From positions 1 to 6,473 of the forward strand of contig CALIMU010000012.1 in NCBI GenBank assembly GCA_938045355.1: a stretch of 6,473 nucleotides of DNA, read 5' to 3'. The notes under the pieces were generated by a model, which was given only the letters and a program-made list of their open reading frames with translations, did not search any database and was not told the DNA's origin. The stretch comes from an uncultured Clostridium sp. Its GTDB lineage: Bacteria; Bacillota_A; Clostridia; TANB77; CAG-508. Position numbers and translations under genes: made by a program. This document shows positions 1-6,473 of the stretch, piece after piece. Numbering within the stretch: position 1 is the stretch's first letter; the number at the start of each line of letters is the position of its first letter.

Positions 1-23
1 TGAAAATGAAATAAAGTGATATT
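1..23 (+). other. Tail of an upstream transcription unit
   Basis: These bases precede the terminator. Stop codons occur in all three plus-strand frames (TGA 1-3, TAA 12-14, TGA 17-19), so an upstream gene could end here. Its frame and identity cannot be told from so few bases. Confidence 0.3.
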
Positions 24-59
24 AAAGAGCTTAATTTTGTGATAATATAAGCTCTTTTT
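24..59 (+). terminator. Rho-independent terminator
   Basis: A perfect 10-bp inverted repeat, AAAGAGCTTA at 24-33 and TAAGCTCTTT at 48-57, encloses a 14-base loop and runs into a T tract (55-59). This is the form of an intrinsic terminator for a plus-strand gene ending just upstream. It separates that gene from yvcK. The A-rich left flank could allow some activity in the other direction. Confidence 0.8.
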
Positions 60-88
60 GGTTGTTTGAAAAGAAAGAATTATGTAAC

Positions 89-117
89 TTGAAATAATTA
101 TGAAATAATTATAAAAT
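89..117 (+). promoter_or_regulatory. Candidate sigma-70 type promoter for yvcK
   Basis: TTGAAA at 89-94 and TAAAAT at 112-117 are separated by 17 bases, a good match in form to a -35/-10 pair. The region lies between the terminator and the yvcK start and is the only gap in the window longer than about 65 bases. The background is so AT-rich that -10-like hexamers arise by chance; another, GATAAT, lies at 135-140. Confidence 0.4.
91..112. repeat. 11-bp perfect tandem duplication
   Basis: GAAATAATTAT occurs twice in direct succession (91-101 and 102-112). It fills the spacer of the candidate promoter. It may be a slippage product in AT-rich DNA or a paired operator; the sequence does not decide. 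Confidence 0.6.
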
Positions 118-193
118 AAGCATAAGAATATAAAGATAATATTTGTAATATAAGAAAAAGAGCAAAAAGATTATGTATACAAATATAAAAGAA

Positions 194-199
194 AGAAGG
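194..199 (+). promoter_or_regulatory. Ribosome binding site of yvcK
   Basis: AGAAGG ends four bases before the ATG at 204. The spacing is slightly short, but no other Shine-Dalgarno-like run lies near. The ATG opens a frame that begins with a plausible membrane domain. Confidence 0.65.
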
Positions 200-203
200 T
201 AAT

Positions 204-2825
204 ATGGAGTTCTTAGAATGGTTTAAGGATAGCACAAAATTTAAAAGATGGATGTTTTTAATAATGATAGGTCTTACTATCATGTGTTACTCAGCAGCTA
301 AGATCATAAGTCTTAATGTAATAGAACCAATGACAGTTATAGTTGCAGTTTTAGAGTTTATAGCAGGACTTGGAATTGTAATATGGGGTATACTTGGGAT
401 ACAAAAAAGGACTTTGGAAATATTTATAGAAGCAAATCGGAGTTAGTAGTCAAAAATTAAAGGAAAAGAACATTAAATTAAATTCTCTTATTTTTGATAA
501 GACAATATATGAAAATGGTCCCAAGATTGTAGTTATAGGTGCAGGGAGCCGGAGTTGATACTTTAGTTAAAGGACTTAAGACATATACAAGTAATATTAC
601 AGTTGTAGCAACACTTTCAGATTCAAAAAAAGTAGATGTAGATTTAGAAAGTAGTAAAAGGAAACTTCAATTATTACCATATAGTAATATAAAATCAAGT
701 ATTGCATCACTCTCAAATGATGAAGAAATAATGACAAAAGTAATGGAACATACATTTACATCAGAAGTTTTAGAAGGAATGAATTTTGGAGATATTTATT
801 TACTTGCAATGCAAGAAATATTTGGTAATATTTCAACATCTATAAAAAAATCAACAGAAGTATTAAATATTTCTGGTGAAGTAGTGCCAGTATCATTAGA
901 TACAATTAGTATATGTGCAGAACTTACAGATGGTACAATTGTTAAAACTAAAGAAGAAATTCCAAAGGTTGTTAGAGAAAAAAGAGAACCAATACAAAGA
1001 GTATATATAGAACCAAGTAATGCTCGTCCAACACCACGTGTATTAGAAGCAATTGAAGAAGCAGATGTTATTGTTATAGCTCCAGGAAACTTATATACAG
1101 AAATAATACCAAATATGATTGTTAAAAATATTGCACATAAGATTAAAATGTCTGATGCAAAAAAAATATATGTAGCAAATATAATGACAGATGCAGGTCA
1201 AACAGATGAATATAATTTATCAGACCATATTAAAGCAATGACAGAACATTTAGGAGAAAATATATTTGATTACTGTTTAGCAGATAATCGGAAATATAGT
1301 TCCAGAATATATAAGAATGTATCACAAACAAGGTACAGACCTTGTAAATGTAGATAAAGAACTTGTAAGAAAACAAGGTACAAAAGTTATACAAAGAGAC
1401 TTTTCTAAGATTGTTGATGGTAAAATAAGACATGATTCTGATGCAATAGCACTTGCAATTATGCAAATTGTTTTATCAGATATTCGTTATTCTTTAAAAG
1501 ATAAAAAAGTTATGACACTTGCACTTGAAGCAGTTTTAAGAAAACATAAAAAGATACAAAATATTAAAGATAGAAAACTTAGAAAAGCTGAAAAAAATAC
1601 AAGGAAGAAGAATGATAAACTTGTTAAAAAACTTAGAAAACAAGGAAAGACAGAAAAAGAAATACAAGATATTATTTTTAGAGAAATATCAACAAAAGAA
1701 GAACTTATAAACAATATAGAACAAAAAGAAAGACAAAAGGTTAAAGGTGAATCTGCTACAAGTAGATTTATAGAAAAATATAATGATAGAATAAATGCTA
1801 TTAAAGAAGCAGATAAAAAAGAAAGTCCAGAAGAAAAGAAATTATTTGAAAATTTCTTTAAAAAGACTAGAAAGATAGATAATACTAAAAAAGTTAAAAA
1901 AGTAGATGAAAAACAAGAAAAGAAAAATAATGATACAAAGAAAGAAAATATAACAGAAGAAGAAACTAAATTTAACACAATAAGTATACATGCACTTTTA
2001 GATAGGAAGACAAAGGGAAACACAGAAACTGTTAAAACAGTAACAAATAATGTTACAGAAGATGTAAAGAAAGAAAATTCAATAAAAGAAAAAGCTAGTG
2101 ATATATATACAGAAAAGAATAAAGAAATTGATGTAGAAAAAGAAGTAGAAAGATTAGAAAATAAGATAATAGAAGATACAGAAAATAAGGTGTCTAGACA
2201 TATAAGTTTAAATAATATAATAGAAAAAGATATGAATATTAATTTAAATGATTATTTCAAAAAAGATGATGAATTTCAAGATGAAGAAAAAGAAAAGAAA
2301 CGTAGTTTAAATAAGCTTAGAGAAGAATTTAGAGAAAGCTTAAAAGAAGAAAAGATTGAAAATGCTCCTAGCTTAGATGACTTATTAAAAAATGTTTCAA
2401 AAAATACAGTTAGAAATAAGATGTATGATGATGGAACAAAAATAGAAGAACATAATTTTGACATAAATATTAATCCAGATAATATTAGAAAAGATGTAGA
2501 AGAAATATCTAGTGAAAAAGAAAATAAAAAAGATATTGAAAAAACAATAATGGATAATAAAGTAAGTCAAAGAACAATGGAGTTTAATATAAGTGAACTT
2601 GAAAATAAGATGGTTGAGAGTGTAAATGAAATATATAAAGATACAGATGATAGTAAGATAGGATTTAAAGAAAAATTTGAAATTGAAGAAATAGAAGCAC
2701 CAGTTCAAAAACCAAAAAGAAAGACTAGAAGACAAAGAGAAAGAGAAGAAGCTAAAGAATTAATGCAAGAATTATCAAAACTAGATTTCTTAAGAGAAAA
2801 TAGAAGAAAAAAAGAAGATAAATAA
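204..2825 (+). CDS. yvcK: YvcK/CofD-like protein with membrane anchor and long charged tail; three +1 shifts at CGG
   Basis: The YvcK family binds UDP-GlcNAc-type nucleotides and links central carbon metabolism to cell-wall growth and shape (family knowledge). Reading each in-frame CGGA as Gly gives one 872-residue protein. Two hydrophobic segments lie at about 16-35 and 43-66. The YvcK core runs from about 106 to 445. It contains IVVIGAGSGVDTL (glycine-rich loop, Gly116), NFGD (193-196), APGNLYT (292-298), MTDAGQTDEY (from 327), LADNGNIVPEY (Gly362) and IRHDSD (from 407). The usual DDGG-S-G motif after the first strand is replaced by SDSKKVDVD (138-146). Residues of about 446-872 are a Lys/Glu-rich, probably coiled-coil or disordered tail, absent from typical YvcK of about 320 residues. 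Shifts lie at codons 79, 116 and 362. No ATG, GTG or TTG offers a separate start between 439 and 550 in the core frame. The gene ends in tandem TAA TAA. Identity is sure; the role of the tail is unknown. Confidence 0.88.
438..441 (+). other. Recoding site 1 (CGGA read as Gly79, +1 shift) in yvcK
   Basis: The preceding codon is AAT. Without a shift, CGG is followed by AGT and then a TAG stop at 444-446. With the C skipped, GGA GTT AGT continues open into the YvcK nucleotide-binding core. This glycine lies in the linker between the membrane domain and the core, so its conservation is less certain than at the other sites. Confidence 0.8.
550..553 (+). other. Recoding site 2 (CGGA read as Gly116, +1 shift) in yvcK
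   Basis: The preceding codon is AGC. The zero frame hits TGA at 556-558. Skipping one C gives IGAGSGVDTL, the family's nucleotide-binding glycine loop (typically GGGTG), so the inserted residue is an invariant-type glycine. An AGGGAG run at 543-548 is encoded by the loop itself and has no counterpart at most other sites. Confidence 0.92.
1289..1292 (+). other. Recoding site 3 (CGGA read as Gly362, +1 shift) in yvcK
   Basis: The preceding codon is AAT. The zero frame runs 22 codons after CGG to TAA at 1355-1357 with no family likeness. The +1 frame gives LADNGNIVPEYIRMY, matching the family's NN-G-x-I-P-x-EY-L-x-x-Y block. The frame then stays open to 2825. Confidence 0.92.
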
Positions 2826-2853
2826 TAAATTTAATAAAATATAAAAGAATACA

Positions 2854-2860
2854 AAGGAAA
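2854..2860 (+). promoter_or_regulatory. Ribosome binding site of the debranching-enzyme gene
   Basis: AAGGAAA lies just upstream of the ATG at 2866, with AGG eight bases from the start. The 40-base gap after yvcK has no hairpin, so cotranscription with yvcK is likely. Confidence 0.65.
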
Positions 2861-2865
2861 AAGAT

Positions 2866-5083
2866 ATGAAGATATATAAGTTGAATTTAAGTTTAAGAGA
2901 ATGTTTAGATAAAGAATGGATTGTAACAAATGGTATAGGAGGCTTTGCCTCTTCTACTATTTGTTTTGCAAATACAAGAAGATATCACAGTTTGTTAACA
3001 GCACCAACAAAAAGAAATGGAATAAGGAGAGTATTTTTATCTAAAATAGATGAATCAATAATAGTAGAGAATTCAGAATATCCAATATATACAAATATGT
3101 CAAAAGACTATATATCAAAAGGATATGAAAAATTAGAAATATTTGAAAAAGATATATTCCCTAAAGCAATATTTAAAATAGAGCCTAAAGATAAGATAGA
3201 AAATGAAGAAGATATATATATAGAAAAAGAAGTTTTTATGGAAACAGGTAAAAATACAGTATGTATGATATATACTGTAACAACATCATTAAGGGGAGCT
3301 GTGTTAAGACTTACTCCATTTGTAAATAATAGAAATTTTCATGGATTAAACAATGATGGGAAAAATGAGTTTGAAAAATTTAAACAAGTAGAGGTATCTA
3401 AAAATACTTTGTTAAATAGGTTTGGAAAAAAGATAAAATATACATATATTGGAAATGATACAAATATTAATGAAATGTATCTTTTTGTATCTGATGCTAA
3501 ATATAGTACTTTTGAAAACAATCAATTCAAAGACATTGAATATATAAGAGAAAAAGAAAGAGGATTTGATTATATAGAGAATATATATATACCTGGAATG
3601 TTTGAAGTAGAGATACCAGCAAATGTAACAAAAAAAATATATGTATATGCAAGTTTAGAATCAGAAGATAAACATGTTAAAAATATTTATGATAGAGAAA
3701 TACAAAGAATTAATAATTTAGAAAAAGAAAATAATTTTAAATATAAGTTTGAAAAAGAAGAATATTTAAAAGGCAGAGAACATGTTTTAAAACTTGAAAA
3801 TTTTAAGAGAAATATGACAATTTCATCAGATCAGTTTGTGATATCAGAAGGAAATTTAAAAAATATTATTGCAGGATATCCATGGTTTTTAGATTGGATG
3901 AGAGATACTATGATATCTTTTGAAGGATTATTATTGAAAACTAGGAGATATGATGATGCAAAAAAAGTAATAGAAAATATTGTAGATAAAACACTTATAT
4001 CTAAAGAATATATAAGAAAAATAGGTATAGATAAAGATATAACATTTATACCGAATACTTTTGATGAATATACATTAAAACCATTATTTAATTCTGTAGA
4101 TAGTAGCTTATTGTTTTTTGAAGTAATATATAATTATATGAAATATATGGTGAAAGAAAATATTAAAAATCCATATAGTTATTTAAATAATGATGATAAA
4201 AATATAATATCTAAATATTTCAAATTAAAAAATGTAGATAAACTTGAAAAAAGATATTTTAAGGAAATAATATATACTTTCTTAAAAAACATATATATAA
4301 GTTATAGTAATGGAATAGATATTGAAAATAGTCAAATATATTTAGATGAAGATTTTTTAATATCAGCAGGAAATATTAATGTACAATTAACATGGATGGA
4401 TGCAAAAGTAGACGGAGTTCCTGTAACACCTAGAAATGGTAAATCAGTAGAAATAAATGCTATGTGGTATAATGCAGTAAAAATATTAGAAGAATTTTCA
4501 ATAGAAAATAATGAAATGGAATTTTCTAAAGAATTAAATATAATAGGAAGTAATATTAAGACAAATTTTGAAAAGGTATTTAAAAAAGAAAAAGATGGTC
4601 TTAAAGATACAGAAAGTTCAGATAAGATAAGACCAAATCAATTATTTTCAATATCACTTACATATCCAGTAATAGAAAAAGAAGAAATTGTAAAAGATAT
4701 ATTGGAAATAGTAGAAAAAAAACTTCTTAATAGATATGGAATAAAAACACTTGCAAAATATGAAGATGGATATATTGAAAAATATTTTGGAGATGAAAAA
4801 CAAAGAGATCGGAAGTTATCATCAAGGAATATCATGGCCATGGCTTTTAGGATTATATTATAATGGACTTAACTTTGCAGAAAAATTAAATATAATAGGT
4901 ATAAAGGAAAAAAAATCAGATTTTATACAAAAAACATATGAAACATATGAAAAAATGATTCAAAAGAAACCTTGTGTAGGGGGAATAGCTGAAATAAATA
5001 ATTCAATATTCCCATATGATGCAAATGGTGCAATTCAACAAGCATGGAGTAATTCAGAGATTATAAGGATAATATTTGAATAA
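2866..5083 (+). CDS. Amylo-alpha-1,6-glucosidase (GH133-type debranching enzyme); one +1 shift at CGG
   Basis: The enzyme removes alpha-1,6-linked glucose branch residues from glycogen or similar glucans in the cytoplasm (family role). Reading CGGA at 4810 as Gly649 gives 738 residues, near or slightly above the usual bacterial length. The N-terminal domain starts with EWIVTNGIGGFASS (17-30) and TRRYH (37-41), typical of the GDE N-terminal module. The C-terminal (alpha/alpha)6-type domain has AGYPWFLDWMRDT (336-348), TWMDAK (509-514) with the acidic Asp512, and PRNGKSVEINAMWYNA after it. The block RDGSYHQGISWPW (647-659) spans the shift, followed by GGIAEI and a C-terminal IQQAWS block. Without the shift the protein stops at 4863 and loses the last conserved blocks. 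No glycogen genes adjoin it here. Identity is clear; the exact substrate is not shown. Confidence 0.93.
4810..4813 (+). other. Recoding site 4 (CGGA read as Gly649, +1 shift) in the debranching enzyme
   Basis: The preceding codon is GAT. The zero frame ends at TAA 4861-4863. Skipping the C gives QRDGSYHQGISWPWLLG, which matches the near-invariant RDG-x-YHQG-x-x-WPW block of bacterial debranching enzymes. The next 91 codons, ending in TAA at 5081-5083, supply the expected C-terminus. Confidence 0.93.
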
Positions 5084-5121
5084 TATAATACAATATAATA
5101 TATAATAGAAAATATAGAAAT

Positions 5122-5127
5122 GGAGAA
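5122..5127 (+). promoter_or_regulatory. Ribosome binding site deciding the ruvC TTG start
   Basis: GGAGAA lies six bases before TTG 5134-5136. The nearby ATG at 5120-5122 is in another frame and meets TGA at 5135-5137. The TTG is therefore the supported start and places the first catalytic Asp at residue 7, as in E. coli RuvC. Confidence 0.75.
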
Positions 5128-5133
5128 TAAGTT

Positions 5134-5632
5134 TTGAAAATTTTAGGAATTGATCCAGGATATGGAATAGTACGGAGTATCAGTAGTAGAATATATAGGA
5201 AATAAGTTTAAACTCATATATGCAGATGCAATAAAAACAAAACCACATTCAGAATTTAATGAAAGACTTGTTAAAATAGATAAAGATATTAATGATATAA
5301 TAGAAAAATATGAACCAGAAGTACTATCAATAGAAGACTTATTTTTTAATACAAATACAAAAACAGCAATAAAAGTTGCACAAGCAAGAGGTGTATTAAT
5401 ACTTGCAGCTAAAAAAAGAGGAATGGAAGTATATGAATATACTCCACTTCAAATAAAGCAAGGTGTTGCAGGATATGGTAAAGCAACAAAAACACAGGTT
5501 AAGAATATGCTTAAAGTTATATTAAATGTAGAAAAATTACCATCACTTGATGATATAACAGATAGTATTGCAATGGCTGTATGTCATGCACATGCAAATA
5601 AGTCAAAAAAATTGTTAGAAAAATATATGTAA
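5134..5632 (+). CDS. ruvC: Crossover junction endodeoxyribonuclease RuvC; +1 shift at codon 14
   Basis: RuvC is the dimeric, metal-dependent nuclease that resolves Holliday junctions with the RuvAB motor. Reading CGGA at 5173 as Gly14 gives 165 residues, close to the usual 160-175. The RNase H-fold starts with MKILGIDPGYGIVGVSVVEY, with Asp7 as the first catalytic acid. SIEDLFF supplies Glu67, matching E. coli Glu66. DDITDSIAMAVCHAH supplies Asp140 and Asp143, matching E. coli Asp138 and Asp141. All four acids are present, so the enzyme looks functional if the shift occurs. Without it only 13 normal codons are made before CGG, and the frame stops at 5203-5205. The start is TTG. The gene sits 50 bases after the debranching-enzyme gene and 62 before holA, with no visible terminator. 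ruvA and ruvB are not in the window. Confidence 0.95.
5173..5176 (+). other. Recoding site 5 (CGGA read as Gly14, +1 shift) in ruvC
   Basis: The preceding codon is GTA. The zero frame hits TAA at 5203-5205. The +1 frame gives DPGYGIVGVSVVE, matching the family's DPG-x-x-x-x-G-(Y/W/V)-G/S-V pattern just after the catalytic Asp7. Virtually the whole protein lies downstream, so any RuvC made depends on this shift. Confidence 0.93.
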
Positions 5633-5683
5633 AATATATAATAAAAGAGATGAAATAAAACAAAAGATATAAATAGATTAAGT

Positions 5684-5688
5684 AGGAG
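5684..5688 (+). promoter_or_regulatory. Ribosome binding site of holA
   Basis: AGGAG lies six bases before the GTG at 5695. This is the strongest Shine-Dalgarno match in the window and supports the GTG start. Confidence 0.75.
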
Positions 5689-5694
5689 AAAATA

Positions 5695-6473
5695 GTGGTA
5701 GGAAATATATATTTAATATATGGAGATGATGAATATATTAAAAATATGAAAATAAAAGAGATTCAAAAAAAGTATAATGTAGAAGATAGTATAAATAAGA
5801 TTGATTTAAATGGAGAAGAATGGGAAGAAATATATGATGAACTTACACTCCCATCATTTTTAAGCACAAATAAGATAATAACAATATATCAAGCAGAGAC
5901 AAATATATTTAATGATAAAAATGAAAAAGATGATTTAAATTTACCATCACCATATACTTTTTTTGAAAAGATATTAACAAATGAGAGTTATAAGAATGAA
6001 ATATTAGAAGATCTTGCTATAATAATGGTTTTTGATAATAAAAAGATTTCAAAAAAAAATAAATTATATAAATATATAACTAAAAAAAATGATATTGTTA
6101 AAATATGTGAATGTAGTAAGTTACCAAGAATAGAAAATGAAAAATACTTATTAGATATTGCAAAAGAGAAAAAGTTAAATATTGGAATGAATGAAATAAA
6201 ATTTTTGGTAGAATTAGTAGAAAAAAATACATATATGCAAGTAAATGAACTTATGAAACTTTGTTTTTTAAATAAGGCAATACTTCGGAGAAAAAATAAC
6301 AAAAGGTGATATTGAAGAAGTATGTATAAAAAATGAAGAAGTTGTTGTATATATGATAACAGATTATATTTTGGAAAAAAAATATAATGAAGCACAAAGA
6401 CTTGCAAACATATTTATAGATAAAAAATCAGAACTTATGCTTCTTCGGATATTTGTATAAATTTTTTAAGAAT
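5695..6473 (+). CDS. holA: DNA polymerase III delta subunit (HolA), partial at window end; two +1 shifts at CGG
   Basis: HolA is the clamp-loader subunit that opens the beta sliding clamp. The visible part is 259 residues of a family of about 330-345; the rest lies past the window. The N-terminus, NIYLIYGDDEYIKNMKIKEI (4-23), fits the family's opening strand and the 'YLLYGEE-E' block. ELTLPSFLSTNKIITI follows, like the family's 'T-PLFS-x-R-x-V-V' stretch. The later part has KEKKLNIGMNEIKFLVELVEK-type text, MQVNELMKLCFLNKAILGEKIT (Gly198 at the first shift) and a C-terminal-domain start at LMLLGYLYKFFKN (Gly251 at the second shift). Without shifts the frame stops at 6309. The N-terminal family match is moderate and identity rests on the order of these blocks. 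The start is GTG. As an essential replication gene it makes accidental double frameshifting unlikely. Confidence 0.85.
6286..6289 (+). other. Recoding site 6 (CGGA read as Gly198, +1 shift) in holA
   Basis: The preceding codon is CTT. The zero frame reads CGG AGA AAA and stops at TGA 6307-6309. The +1 frame gives NKAILGEKITKGDIEEV, the typical HolA 'G-x-x-I-T-x-x-D-(I/V)-E' block that ends the second domain. Confidence 0.9.
6446..6449 (+). other. Recoding site 7 (CGGA read as Gly251, +1 shift) in holA
   Basis: The preceding codon is CTT. The zero frame stops at TAA 6458-6460. The +1 frame gives LMLLGYLYKFFKN to the window edge, fitting the HolA 'L-x-L-L-x-x-Q/K-F-R' helix. Only nine codons are visible after it, so the support is good but shorter than at the other sites. 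Confidence 0.82.

Noticed and set aside
543..548. AGGGAG as a Shine-Dalgarno stimulator of the prfB type
   Set aside because: It is encoded by the conserved Gly-rich loop and most other sites have no similar element, so it cannot be the general cause.
556..558. Stop-codon reassignment or readthrough (for example TGA as sense) as the explanation
   Set aside because: Reading through the zero-frame stops would not restore the protein; the conserved continuation lies in the +1 frame at every site, and the stops differ (TAG, TGA, TAA).
1487..2023. 178-codon open frame on the minus strand
   Set aside because: It is the complement of the Lys/Glu-rich yvcK tail, which gives a Phe/Ser/Leu-rich sequence. 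It has no family likeness and fully overlaps a supported gene.
438..2825. Genuinely split genes, with CGG read as Arg and fragments translated separately
   Set aside because: The fragments cut through a nucleotide-binding loop and catalytic blocks. No start codon or ribosome binding site suits the 439-549 segment, and the 551 segment would begin within the glycine loop.
5084..5133. Extra promoters in the AT-rich gaps before ruvC and holA
   Set aside because: TATAAT-like strings abound by base composition and no convincing -35 is paired with them; no hairpin or other structure is visible in these 50-62 base gaps.
5988..6407. 139-codon open frame on the minus strand opposite holA
   Set aside because: It is Phe/Ile/Ser-rich as expected for the complement of AT-rich coding DNA, with no recognisable domain.
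438..6449. Systematic sequencing or assembly error inserting C before GGA
   Set aside because: It cannot be excluded without reads. But about 44 other in-frame GGA codons, some after the same codons, lack the extra C, and none of the insertions falls in a homopolymer typical of such errors (site 2 makes only CC).
204..6473. Four frameshifted pseudogenes in a decaying genome
   Set aside because: Random decay would give varied indels and stops. Here all seven lesions are the same (one C before an in-frame GGA), there are no other disruptions, and catalytic residues are intact on both sides.

Overview
This is a very AT-rich window carrying four consecutive plus-strand housekeeping genes: a YvcK/CofD-like protein, a bacterial amylo-alpha-1,6-glucosidase (debranching enzyme), the Holliday-junction resolvase RuvC, and the start of the DNA polymerase III delta subunit (HolA). 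Base composition, AGGAG-type ribosome binding sites and gene content suggest a low-GC anaerobic bacterium. A fusobacterial (Leptotrichiaceae-like) or clostridial relative is my best guess, but this is inference. Trp is encoded by TGG and no gene needs TGA as a sense codon, so it is not a Mycoplasma-type code.

Layout: 1-60 holds the end of an upstream unit and a rho-independent terminator. 61-203 is a leader with a candidate promoter and an 11-bp tandem repeat. 204-2825 is yvcK, with two N-terminal membrane segments and a long charged C-terminal tail. 2866-5083 is the debranching enzyme, 5134-5632 is ruvC with a TTG start, and 5695 to the window end is holA with a GTG start, truncated by the window. 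The gaps are 40-62 bases with no visible terminator, so the four genes probably form one transcription unit. Their functions do not form one pathway.

The striking feature is that none of the four genes can be read in one frame. Together they need seven +1 shifts (three in yvcK, one in the debranching enzyme, one in ruvC, two in the visible part of holA). All seven occur at the same place: an in-frame CGG codon followed by A. If the C is skipped, or CGGA is read as one unit, glycine (GGA) is inserted and the conserved protein resumes exactly. If CGG is read as Arg, translation stops within 2 to 22 further codons. There is no other in-frame CGG in the window. The only other CGGA (4413-4416) straddles the codon boundary GAC|GGA and causes no shift. 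Thus the in-frame CGG codon, not the sequence CGGA as such, marks the shift.

I interpret this as a genome-wide recoding system. CGG appears to have no arginine meaning, and C-GGA is decoded as glycine, either by +1 frameshifting at an unassigned codon or by a tRNA-Gly reading the quadruplet CGGA. The sequence pattern is seen directly; the mechanism is inference. Systematic sequence error is the main alternative.
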